Of a DNA stretch of 7,690 nucleotides, positions 1 to 6,239 are shown one piece after another. Made by a program: the position numbers and the translations under genes. Position 1 is the first letter of the stretch. Each line of letters opens with the position of its first letter. The notes beneath the pieces are model-generated. The model was not told where the DNA came from, searched no databases, and saw only the letters and a list, made by a program, of their open reading frames with translations. The stretch comes from Actinomycetota bacterium. Lineage in GTDB: Bacteria > Actinomycetota > Geothermincolia > Fen-727 > JAQURN01. Location: positions 1 through 7,690 of the forward strand of contig JAQURN010000058.1 in the NCBI GenBank assembly GCA_028715585.1. The letters are read 5' to 3'.

Positions 1-665
1 ATCATGTATGTAACATTACATACCGCTTCCTTGTCATTTGGGTTCTGTATGAGTAGCCAGCATTCAAATCCCCAGGCAGATGAACCTTCTGGTAGGTACC
101 AGGTATTAGCGGGAGATGTTACCCCTATCGAAGAGTGGCCTTCTTCACTTGCTGCCTCTGGTCCTGTCCAGTACATGGTGCGGTCGACAGCTATGGGTTT
201 GCCCTCTAGGCACTCTACCTTGGTAGAGAAGTCTTTGGCACCCTCGATATCCTCCCAGATAACACTGGGCCAGATGGTAGTGTGGCTCTGGGGGGCAAGA
301 ACCAGGTCTTCCCCCTGCCGAGTGCTACCGTCGGTCAGCATGTAAGTAACGCGCACCGTGACCTTCGAATCATTGGGATTCTCGATGGTGATGTGGGTAT
401 CGAAGCCCCAGGCTATGGAGCCCTCTGCAAGATACCAGGTCGCCTGGGAAGAATCCTCCGCAATGCCTCCATTCCTGCCAGTAGAACCCCATGAAGTCTG
501 CGCCACAAACACAGGGGCAAGAGCTACCAGCAGAGCAACCAGCGCCAACACAGAAATCACTCCAGTGGAGACTCTTAGCCGGCGACTGTCCCGCTGGGCT
601 TTCACAGCATGGTCCCCTTTTGTAGCAAGCATGCTCTGGGTGACTGAAAACGGCTTGTTGCGCAT
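1..665 (-). CDS. Secreted or membrane-anchored repeat protein (partial, C-terminus beyond window)
   Basis: An open frame runs without a stop from ATG at 665-663 to the left edge, giving 221 residues. It is preceded six bases upstream by AAGGGGGAG (680-672), which supports this start. Residues 1-33 are charged and rich in Arg/Lys; residues 34-55 form one hydrophobic segment (VISVLALVALLVALAP core), read as a signal peptide or signal anchor with a long cytoplasmic head. After a Ser/Gly-rich linker come two copies of a module 112 residues apart: TWYLAEGSIAWGF...NPND...VTYM at 76-109 and TWYLPEGSSAWGF...NPND...VTYM at 188-221, with about 20 of 34 positions identical. Between them lie DRTMYW (161-166) and GHSSIGVTSP (176-185). 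I know this beta-rich module from uncultured actinobacterial surface proteins; its biochemical function is unknown. More copies probably follow past the edge. The gene is divergent from lysA and unlikely to share its function. Confidence 0.85.
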   Translation of the reverse strand, partial: MRNKPFSVTQSMLATKGDHAVKAQRDSRRLRVSTGVISVLALVALLVALAPVFVAQTSWGSTGRNGGIAEDSSQATWYLAEGSIAWGFDTHITIENPNDSKVTVRVTYMLTDGSTRQGEDLVLAPQSHTTIWPSVIWEDIEGAKDFSTKVECLEGKPIAVDRTMYWTGPEAASEEGHSSIGVTSPANTWYLPEGSSAWGFECWLLIQNPNDKEAVCNVTYM

Positions 666-671
666 AGCAGG

Positions 672-680
672 CTCCCCCTT
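672..680 (-). promoter_or_regulatory. Ribosome binding site of the surface repeat protein
   Basis: The minus strand reads AAGGGGGAG, six bases before the ATG at 665. It is the only purine-rich site near the start and it fixes the start of a gene whose frame would otherwise be defined only by its repeats. Confidence 0.6.
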
Positions 681-731
681 AGGCTGGTGGCATTTTGCTG
701 GTCGGACAAATGGTTTTTTCAAGGCGTTGGC

Positions 732-737
732 ATTATA
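732..737 (-). promoter_or_regulatory. Candidate extended -10 promoter for the surface repeat protein
   Basis: The minus strand carries a perfect TATAAT preceded by TG plus one base (TGTTATAAT), which is an extended -10 element for a housekeeping sigma factor. No good -35 hexamer is seen 16-18 bases upstream, where the sequence is AG-rich; extended -10 promoters tolerate this. Transcription would begin near 725 and leave an untranslated leader of about 60 bases. Seen directly: the motif. Inferred: that it is used. Confidence 0.45.
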
Positions 738-807
738 ACATCTTTTACTTTTCTATCTCCTGGTTCTAGTTTTGGCGGGTGGAAATTTTCCTTACCTAGC
801 CATAAAC

Positions 808-836
808 TCCCCACCTCGGAAGGGAGATTGTGGGGA
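808..836. other. GC-rich inverted repeat in the divergent intergenic region
   Basis: TCCCCAC (808-814) and GTGGGGA (830-836) are perfectly complementary. A nested CTC/GAG pair (815-817 with 824-826) closes on a six-base loop GGAAGG. On the plus strand TTTT (842-845) follows after five bases, which is too far and too short for a canonical terminator. It could be an operator between the divergent genes, a leader structure ahead of lysA, or chance in a purine/pyrimidine-biased stretch. A short GGAAA-T-TTTCC palindrome lies just upstream (781-791). I recognise no riboswitch class here. Confidence 0.3.
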
Positions 837-875
837 AGGGATTTTCCATCGAAGTATCATTTCATCCCGCGAGGC

Positions 876-905
876 TTATCACGAGCAAAGTATGTATGGT
901 ATCTT
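876..905 (+). promoter_or_regulatory. Weak candidate promoter for lysA
   Basis: TTATCA (876-881, four of six matches to TTGACA) and TATCTT (900-905, four of six to TATAAT) are separated by 18 bases, and the second is preceded by TGG, an extended -10 signature. A start of transcription near 912 would leave about 36 bases before the lysA ATG. The match is modest and it is offered only as the best candidate in this 282-bp gap. Confidence 0.25.
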
Positions 906-947
906 TATTTACCGTTGAATAAACCCGAAGGCCAGTCGAGGTGGAAA

Positions 948-2204
948 ATGGGGGATTTTACCTACAAAAACGGCAAGCTTTATTGTGAAGAGCTGCGCGT
1001 TCAGAACATCGCTGAGAAAGTTGGGACTCCTTTTTACCTCTACAGTTGGAACAGCTTGATCCAGAACTACAAGGCTATAGACGAAGCCTTCGGTGATTTG
1101 GACCATCTCGTTTGCTTCTCGGTCAAGGCGTGCAGCAACGTTGCCATCCTGAAGATTTTGGCTGGTGAGGGTGCGGGGGCTGACGTAGTTTCTGGAGGAG
1201 AGCTCTATCGCGCTCAGAGAGCGGAAATTGACCCTCAAAAAATAGTTTTTTCCGGACCGGGGAAGACTTCCGAGGAAATAGAACAAGCAATCATGCAAGA
1301 CATTCTGATGTTAAATGTCGAGTCGAGCGAAGAGCTCATGCTAGTCAACGAGATTGCCCAACAGAAGGGAGTAAAAGCAAGAATAGCCCTCCGCGTAAAT
1401 CCTGAGGTTGAAGCTGAAACACACCCCTACATGACGACTGGCGTGAAGGGGAGCAAGTTCGGTATCCCCATAAGCCAAGCTATGGCTGAGTACGAGGTGG
1501 CGCAGAAGCTGCCGGGAGTCGAGCCCATTGGAATCCATCAGCACATCGGCTCACAAATAGTAAAGACGGCTCCCTTCGAAGAGAGCGTCGAGAAGCTCAC
1601 CAACCTCGCGAAGAGCCTGGCTGCACTCGAAATTGAAATCAAGTACTTGAACATCGGCGGGGGATTCGGCATACCTTATGACGACTCTGAGGTTGCGTCT
1701 CCGGAAGACTACGGGCGCGCCTTGACCCCAATACTCAAGGAATCTGGTGCTTTCATCGTGATTGAAGCAGGGAGAGCGATTGCTGGCAACGCTGGTATTC
1801 TCGTTACCAGCGTTTTATACAACAAGCAGTCCGACGAGAGGAACATCATGGTGGTCGATGCCGGCATGAGCGACATCCTCAGGCCAACTCTCTACCATGC
1901 GGAGCACAAAATTGCCCCCGTCCTCAACCAAGAGGATGCCCCTAGTGTCAAAGCTGACATCGTTGGTCCATTGTGCGAGGCAGGTGACTTCATCGCAATT
2001 GACAGGGCTGTCCCACGGTTGAAAAAGGATGACCTACTCGCCGTCTTCGATGCCGGCGCGTATGGCTTTTCCATGTCCTCCAACTATAACTCGAGGCTAA
2101 GACCGCCAGAAGTCCTTGTCTCCGGTCGCAAGGCTTACTTAATTAGAAGACGTGACACTTTCGAGGACCTGGTGCGCAATGAGGCAATTCCGAAGGACCT
2201 TTGA
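948..2204 (+). CDS. lysA: Diaminopimelate decarboxylase
   Basis: Cytoplasmic PLP enzyme that decarboxylates meso-2,6-diaminopimelate to L-lysine, the last step of lysine biosynthesis. The 418 residues match the family length. Fold type III alanine-racemase barrel motifs appear in order: VKACSN with the PLP Lys60, GADVVSGGELYRA (78-90), the HQHIGSQ loop (197-203), phosphate-binding GGGFG (237-241), EAGR (273-276), then the C-terminal domain with GPLCEAGD (340-347; catalytic Cys343) and AGAYGFSMSSNYN (369-381). The start is ATG 948, preceded by GAGGTG (938-943) at four bases; its product begins MGDFTYKNGKLYC, as homologues do. The same frame is open upstream to 687, but that extension does not look like protein. 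One oddity is EAGR where most relatives have EPGR. It is the first plus-strand gene after the divergent region; nth follows after 87 bp with no obvious terminator between. Confidence 0.97.
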   Translation: MGDFTYKNGKLYCEELRVQNIAEKVGTPFYLYSWNSLIQNYKAIDEAFGDLDHLVCFSVKACSNVAILKILAGEGAGADVVSGGELYRAQRAEIDPQKIVFSGPGKTSEEIEQAIMQDILMLNVESSEELMLVNEIAQQKGVKARIALRVNPEVEAETHPYMTTGVKGSKFGIPISQAMAEYEVAQKLPGVEPIGIHQHIGSQIVKTAPFEESVEKLTNLAKSLAALEIEIKYLNIGGGFGIPYDDSEVASPEDYGRALTPILKESGAFIVIEAGRAIAGNAGILVTSVLYNKQSDERNIMVVDAGMSDILRPTLYHAEHKIAPVLNQEDAPSVKADIVGPLCEAGDFIAIDRAVPRLKKDDLLAVFDAGAYGFSMSSNYNSRLRPPEVLVSGRKAYLIRRRDTFEDLVRNEAIPKDL

Positions 2205-2291
2205 AATCCTGCGCTCAGCATCGCCTCTTGCAAGGTTTATCTTCCGAACGAGCAAGCCGTCACATGGGTAGCCCGAGTGTGCTGAATTCAA

Positions 2292-3008
2292 ATGAATGAA
2301 ATCCACTTAGAAGAAAAAGAGCTAGCTCGTCTCGCAAAAAAAGCAAGCGAAGTTGACTCCCTGCTCCTCTCCGCGTTTGGGGATGCGCCTTCTCTCAAAA
2401 GTGAAAACCTTGCGCTCGAACTCATAGCCGCGGTGCTCTCGCAGAATACCTCTCGCGCAAACTACGAGCATGCCTTCGAGCGCCTCGTAGAGCGCTTTGG
2501 GAACGCCAAGACAATTGCAAACGCCCCCTTAACCGAAATAGAGAAGGCAATCCGTCCTGGGGGTCTCTCTAAGAAAAAATCGAAGACGATAAAAGAGATT
2601 TTGGCTGCCATCTTCGAAAAAAGCGGTGATTATTCTCTCGAGTTCTTGAGAGAAATGGGGGTCAGTGAGGCAAGGAAATTCCTGACTTCGCTTCCAGGAG
2701 TGGGACCAAAAACCGCTTCGGTCGTCTTGATGTTCGGGGATGGGAGAGGGGTACTCCCGGTCGACACGCACGTCTTGAGAACCTCCACCCGCATAGGCCT
2801 CGTTCCAGAGGGTACTAGCGCCGAGATGGCTGAACCCTTGCTGGAACAGCTTGTCCCACCCAAAGCACGTCCCCGCATGCACCTCAACCTGGTGAGGCTC
2901 GGAAGGGAAATCTGCCATGCAAGAAATCCAAAGCACGGGGCATGTCCCGTGAAAAGCACCTGCGATTTTTTTCGCCATCAGGTTCACGGTTCCGTTTTGG
3001 CGATTTGA
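2292..3008 (+). CDS. nth: Endonuclease III family DNA glycosylase/AP lyase
   Basis: Base-excision repair enzyme that removes oxidised pyrimidines and cleaves at the abasic site. The protein has 238 residues, somewhat longer than the E. coli enzyme (about 211) because of an N-terminal extension. Visible motifs are LSQNTS (49-54, usual LSAQTTD), the helix-hairpin-helix LPGVGPKTA (134-142) with the Schiff-base Lys140, and LPVDTHV (155-161) with catalytic Asp158, so both glycosylase and lyase activity are expected. The C-terminal Fe-S loop reads C208-x6-H215-x2-C218-x5-C224; the spacing is exactly that of the [4Fe-4S] motif but the second Cys is His. The ATG at 2292 is the only likely start because an in-frame TGA lies at 2283-2285; no good Shine-Dalgarno precedes it, suggesting weak or coupled translation. 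Family assignment is firm; preferred lesion (thymine glycol or otherwise) cannot be read from sequence. Confidence 0.93.
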   Translation: MNEIHLEEKELARLAKKASEVDSLLLSAFGDAPSLKSENLALELIAAVLSQNTSRANYEHAFERLVERFGNAKTIANAPLTEIEKAIRPGGLSKKKSKTIKEILAAIFEKSGDYSLEFLREMGVSEARKFLTSLPGVGPKTASVVLMFGDGRGVLPVDTHVLRTSTRIGLVPEGTSAEMAEPLLEQLVPPKARPRMHLNLVRLGREICHARNPKHGACPVKSTCDFFRHQVHGSVLAI

Positions 3009-3022
3009 TAAACTGACCCAAT

Positions 3023-3046
3023 AAAATAAGTTGTCTGCTTATTTTT
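3023..3046 (+). terminator. AT-rich inverted repeat, possible weak terminator between nth and cooC
   Basis: AAAATAAG (3023-3030) and CTTATTTT (3038-3045) form a perfect 8-bp stem around a seven-base loop, with one further T before an A. Only one pair of the stem is G-C, so the RNA hairpin would be unstable. It sits 15 bases after the nth stop and 29 bases before the cooC start. It could weakly end the lysA-nth transcript, or be an operator for the cooC-cysS run, whose promoter I could not locate. Confidence 0.35.
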
Positions 3047-3062
3047 ACCTGTAACCTGCCTT

Positions 3063-3070
3063 AGGAGGTG
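3063..3070 (+). promoter_or_regulatory. Ribosome binding site of cooC that fixes its TTG start
   Basis: AGGAGGTG is a full match to the anti-Shine-Dalgarno sequence and stands four bases before TTG 3075. The protein then begins MKIAVSGKGGVGKS, where the family begins, so the TTG start is well supported. Confidence 0.85.
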
Positions 3071-3074
3071 AAAC

Positions 3075-3869
3075 TTGAAGATTGCGGTAAGTGGAAAGGG
3101 AGGAGTTGGAAAGAGCACCATCGCCGGCGGGCTCGCAAGAAGCTTCGCCAAAGAGGGGAGAAAAGTTCTCGCCGTTGACGCGGACCCCGACGCGAACCTC
3201 GCGGTTTCGCTCGGCATATCTCCGGAAGTAGCCGCAAACGTCGTTCCCCTTGCCGAAATGAAGGATGTCGTGGAGGAAAGGACGGGAGCAAAGCTAGGCA
3301 CCTACGGGCAGATATTCAAGATGAATCCCCGCGTGGACGATCTGCCTGAGGAAATATCCATCGAGCACGAAGGCGTAAGACTCCTATCCATGGGCACGGT
3401 GAAGGAAGGAGGCGGAGGTTGCGTCTGCCCGGAATCTGTTTTGTTGAAGGCTCTGATGCAACACATACTCCTGGATAGAAAAGATGTGGTGGTGATGGAC
3501 ATGGAGGCGGGAATAGAACACCTGGGAAGGGGAACCGCAGAAAGCGTTGACGCCATGATAATAGTGGCTGAGCCTGGCTTGAGAAGCATGCAAACCGCGG
3601 CAACCACGGTCAGGCTAGCCAGGCAGATAGGGCTGAAGAGGTTGTTCCTCCTCTTCAATAAAGTCACAGAGGATTCGGAAGTTGAGCCCTTGAAGAACAT
3701 GGTGGAGGGGCTCGAGCATCTTGGGACAATACATTTCAGTGACATCGTGAGGCGAGCTGACCTCGAGGGAAAATCCGCCTACGACGTCGACTCGAGCTTT
3801 GCAAGCGAGATTGACGCGACCAGAAAACGCCTAGAGGAGGAAATAGAAGGAAAGGCAAGTGACAGATAA
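3075..3869 (+). CDS. cooC: CooC-type ATPase for nickel insertion into CODH (carbon monoxide dehydrogenase accessory protein)
   Basis: MinD/ParA-type (SIMIBI) P-loop ATPase of 264 residues, typical for CooC, cytoplasmic. It shows the deviant Walker A GKGGVGKS (7-14) with the signature lysine, DADPDAN (35-41) as switch I, and a Walker B-like stretch ending MDMEAGIEHLGRGT (141-154). GGGGCVCPE (112-120) contains the CxC pair Cys116/Cys118, which in characterised CooC proteins binds Ni at the dimer interface and separates CooC from MinD and NifH. The known role is ATP-driven maturation of the Ni-Fe-S cluster of CO dehydrogenase or acetyl-CoA synthase. No CODH or ACS subunit is in the window, so the target must be encoded elsewhere. 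The start is TTG with a perfect Shine-Dalgarno. The last 11 bases overlap the next gene, implying coupled expression. Confidence 0.93.
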   Translation: MKIAVSGKGGVGKSTIAGGLARSFAKEGRKVLAVDADPDANLAVSLGISPEVAANVVPLAEMKDVVEERTGAKLGTYGQIFKMNPRVDDLPEEISIEHEGVRLLSMGTVKEGGGGCVCPESVLLKALMQHILLDRKDVVVMDMEAGIEHLGRGTAESVDAMIIVAEPGLRSMQTAATTVRLARQIGLKRLFLLFNKVTEDSEVEPLKNMVEGLEHLGTIHFSDIVRRADLEGKSAYDVDSSFASEIDATRKRLEEEIEGKASDR

Positions 3870-4701
3870 TTTCGAGGTAGTGGAGAAGGAAAAATTAGCC
3901 TGGGATGTCTTTAGGATGGTTGTGAAAGCCCCGCTCGTCACTCACCTTGCCAAGCCAGGTCAGTTTGTCATCCTTCGTGTTTCGGAAGTTGGGGAAAGGA
4001 TTCCGCTTACGCTTGTGGACTTTTCCGAGGAAGAAAGCACCATAGAGCTTCTCTTCCAGGCAGTAGGCACCACCACGGATAAGCTAGCTACCCTATCGCC
4101 CGGAGATAGCCTCATGGACGTGGTAGGCCCGCTTGGAAAACCCACAGAAATCGAGAAGTTCGGAAGGGTCTGCGTCGTCGGAGGAGGGGTTGGCACGGGC
4201 GCGGTATTTCCAATAGCGAGAGCAATGTCTGAGGCAGGAAACGAGACACACGTCATCCTGGGAGCGCGTGACGCGGAACATCTCGTTCTCCTGGAAAAGT
4301 TCCGTCGCCTAGAGGTTGGTCTGGAGCTAGCGACGGAGGATGGCTCTATTGGAACGAAAGGTCTGGTAACCGATATCCTGAAGCCGATGCTCGGGGGCTC
4401 GGGAATAGACCGCGTAGTAGCGGTGGGTCCGGTCGGCATGATGAAGGGAGTCTCGGATCTCACCAGGGATTTTGGAGTCAAGACGATAGTGAGCCTCAAT
4501 GCAATCATGCTCGATGGAACGGGGATGTGTGGCACATGCAGATGTGAAGTTAAGGGAAAGACTGTTTTTTCCTGTGTTGACGGTCCGGAGTTCGACGGAC
4601 ACGAGGTCAACTTCGACCTGCTTATAAAGAGGCTTTCCTTTTACAAGGAGGAAGAAATGCTTTCTCGAGAAAGATTCAGAAAGCTCTCCAGTAATGACTG
4701 A
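3859..4701 (+). CDS. NfnA/SudB/PyrK-like FAD, NAD(P)H and [2Fe-2S] electron-transfer subunit
   Basis: The 280-residue protein has the ferredoxin-NADP reductase fold. The FAD domain includes PGQFVILR (33-40), ERIPLTL (46-52) and FQAVGTTTDKL (66-76); the nucleotide-binding domain starts with VCVVGGGVGTGAVFPIARAM (104-123); the C-terminus has an iron-sulfur motif MCGTCRCEV (223-231) with Cys224, 227 and 229 plus Cys239 and nearby Asp219. This is the order in the small subunits of NADH-dependent ferredoxin:NADP oxidoreductase, sulfide dehydrogenase and dihydroorotate dehydrogenase (PyrK). Such subunits normally work with a large partner (NfnB/SudA glutamate-synthase-like, or PyrD), which is absent beside it. 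The start is GTG 3859, inside the 3' end of cooC, with AAGG (3847-3850) eight bases upstream. The overlap suggests a redox role linked to CooC's metalloenzyme, but the true partner is unknown. Family is clear; the specific reaction is not. Confidence 0.85.
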   Translation: MTDNFEVVEKEKLAWDVFRMVVKAPLVTHLAKPGQFVILRVSEVGERIPLTLVDFSEEESTIELLFQAVGTTTDKLATLSPGDSLMDVVGPLGKPTEIEKFGRVCVVGGGVGTGAVFPIARAMSEAGNETHVILGARDAEHLVLLEKFRRLEVGLELATEDGSIGTKGLVTDILKPMLGGSGIDRVVAVGPVGMMKGVSDLTRDFGVKTIVSLNAIMLDGTGMCGTCRCEVKGKTVFSCVDGPEFDGHEVNFDLLIKRLSFYKEEEMLSRERFRKLSSND

Positions 4702-4724
4702 AGTTGGTTTTGTTCTTAGAAAAC

Positions 4725-4730
4725 AGGAGG
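4725..4730 (+). promoter_or_regulatory. Ribosome binding site of gltX that fixes its TTG start at 4740
   Basis: AGGAGG stands nine bases before TTG 4740. The longest reading frame opens at another TTG, 4704, but that start would place this site inside the coding region and add 12 residues not typical of glutamyl-tRNA synthetases, so 4740 is preferred. Confidence 0.8.
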
Positions 4731-4739
4731 TCAAATAGC

Positions 4740-6239
4740 TTGGGCTACCCAAGAGTTCGATTCGCGCCAAGCCCTACCGGAAAGCTCCATCTTGGCTCAG
4801 CCAGAACCGCTCTTTTCAATTGGCTTTTTGCCAGGCACAACAAAGGGAAAATGATTCTCAGACTCGAGGACACAGATGCCCTCCGTTCCTCCAAAGATTT
4901 TGAGCGTGACATAACCGATTCGCTCACATGGATGGGACTGAACTGGGATGAGGGGCCCGACATTGGCGGACCCTACGCCCCCTACCGCCAGAGCGCCCGC
5001 CTGGAGCTCTACCGCAAAGCCGCAGAGGGATTACTCTCCGATAAAAAAGCTTACCGCTGCTTCTGCACGCCCGAGGAGCTTTCCGAAAGGAAACAGAAAA
5101 CAATCGCCCAGGGGGGGACATGGCGTTATGACAGAAAGTGCCTTCATCTTGAGGAAGAAGGGGAAAAGCGCCTCCTTGAGGAAGGTAAGCCTTACGCGAT
5201 TCGCTTCCTTGTTCCGCCAGGGGAGATTACGGTAAAAGACCTCCTTCGCGGCGATATCAAAGTCGATTCAAAGGAAATAGACGACTTCATAATCGTTCGC
5301 TCCGATGGAAGGGCAAGCTTCCATCTCGCCGTGGTGGTGGACGACATATCCATGAAAATAAGCCATGTGATAAGGGGAGACGACCACCTTACCAACTCTT
5401 TCCGCCATGTCCTTCTCTTTGACGCCCTAGGCTCTCCTGTTCCCCAATTTCTCCACCACTCCCTCATGGTTGGAGTGGACGGGGCAAAACTGTCAAAGAG
5501 ACATGGGGCAACCTCCGTATCCGATTATCGAGAAGCAGGTTACCTCCCAAGCGCGCTCGTAAACTACCTCGCTTTGCTTTCCTGGTCACCTGGTGATGAG
5601 CGAGAGATTTTCACTTTAGAGGAGCTTACTGAGGAATTCGACGTTAGAGGAATTTCCGCCAGCAAGGCGGTATTCGACATCGACAAATTGAACTGGCTCA
5701 ACCGACGTCATATTCAGAGGCTTTCCACCAAAGAGGTCGTTCAAGCCCTCCTCCCTTTCCTCAAGAAGGAAGGAAAAACAGAGCTACTTTCGCTCCCAGA
5801 GGAGAAGCTCGAAATAGCGGTGGAATCGGTGCGAAAGAACATGCAAACCCTACGCGATGCCCTAGAGCCCTTAGACATCTATGCCAAACCTGCTGGCTAT
5901 CTCTCCCCTCAGGCGAAGAGCGAGCTCGAAAAGACGGAAAACGTCAGCGAGATAATGGAGATCTGCGTCTCCACCCTTTCCTCCGAAAGCTCATCTGATA
6001 GTGAGACCGCCCAGCGCATCATCTCTACGCTCAGGAATAAAGCCAAGGAACGTGGGTGGTCAGCAAAGAAGGTGCTCTGGCCCTTGAGGCTTGGGATGAC
6101 AGGTGAGACGATTGGACCAGACCTCGTCTATCTTATAATGTTCTGGGGCCCAAAGGGTGCCGCGGAGAGGATTAAGAAGAATTTAGGACCGTTTGTGAAT
6201 TTGGATGACAAGGAGGGGCCTCGTGGAAATAGCGAATAG
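4740..6239 (+). CDS. gltX: Glutamyl-tRNA synthetase
   Basis: Class I aminoacyl-tRNA synthetase that charges glutamate onto tRNA, cytoplasmic. From TTG 4740 it has 499 residues, normal for bacterial GluRS. The N-terminus VRFAPSPTGKLHLGSARTA holds the HIGH-type signature HLGS (17-20); LRLEDTD (40-46) follows; VDGAKLSKRHGA (246-257) is the KMSKS-type loop. A zinc-binding insert of the E. coli kind is intact: Cys107-x-Cys109 and Cys134-x-His136. The C-terminal anticodon-binding helical domain runs from about 320 to the end, with WPLRLGMTG (447-455). Whether the enzyme is discriminating or also makes Glu-tRNAGln cannot be decided here. It starts 38 bp after the electron-transfer gene, and its 3' end overlaps cysE by 17 bp. 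No T-box leader could fit in the gap. Confidence 0.97.
   Translation: MGYPRVRFAPSPTGKLHLGSARTALFNWLFARHNKGKMILRLEDTDALRSSKDFERDITDSLTWMGLNWDEGPDIGGPYAPYRQSARLELYRKAAEGLLSDKKAYRCFCTPEELSERKQKTIAQGGTWRYDRKCLHLEEEGEKRLLEEGKPYAIRFLVPPGEITVKDLLRGDIKVDSKEIDDFIIVRSDGRASFHLAVVVDDISMKISHVIRGDDHLTNSFRHVLLFDALGSPVPQFLHHSLMVGVDGAKLSKRHGATSVSDYREAGYLPSALVNYLALLSWSPGDEREIFTLEELTEEFDVRGISASKAVFDIDKLNWLNRRHIQRLSTKEVVQALLPFLKKEGKTELLSLPEEKLEIAVESVRKNMQTLRDALEPLDIYAKPAGYLSPQAKSELEKTENVSEIMEICVSTLSSESSSDSETAQRIISTLRNKAKERGWSAKKVLWPLRLGMTGETIGPDLVYLIMFWGPKGAAERIKKNLGPFVNLDDKEGPRGNSE
6211..6218 (+). promoter_or_regulatory. Ribosome binding site of cysE that fixes its GTG start at 6223
   Basis: AGGAGGGG lies inside the last codons of gltX, with its AGGAGG core six bases before GTG 6223. 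An in-frame ATG exists at 6205 but this strong site would then be within the gene and nothing comparable precedes that ATG. Confidence 0.75.

Noticed and set aside
4..738. Plus-strand open frames of 70-126 residues in the first 740 bases
   Set aside because: They have low-complexity, non-protein-like composition and lie opposite a minus-strand frame with a start, ribosome site, signal segment and internal repeats.
687..947. N-terminal extension of lysA by 87 residues
   Set aside because: The extension has no family similarity and contains the hairpin and candidate promoter; ATG 948 has a Shine-Dalgarno and gives the normal N-terminus.
2205..2291. Possible tRNA, small RNA or terminator between lysA and nth
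   Set aside because: Only a 5-bp CTTGC/GCAAG pair and a GAATTC site are visible; there is no cloverleaf, no T-tract and no convincing hairpin.
2529..2987. Minus-strand frames of 109-152 residues opposite nth
   Set aside because: Shadow frames: no recognisable motif, no ribosome site, and nth is clearly coding on the other strand.
3960..4610. 216-residue minus-strand frame opposite the redox subunit
   Set aside because: Its Ser/Pro/Thr/Arg-rich composition is typical of an antisense shadow of a GC-biased gene.
4702..4739. T-box or other leader riboswitch ahead of gltX, or in the 21-bp gap ahead of cysS
   Set aside because: The gaps are far too short to hold one.
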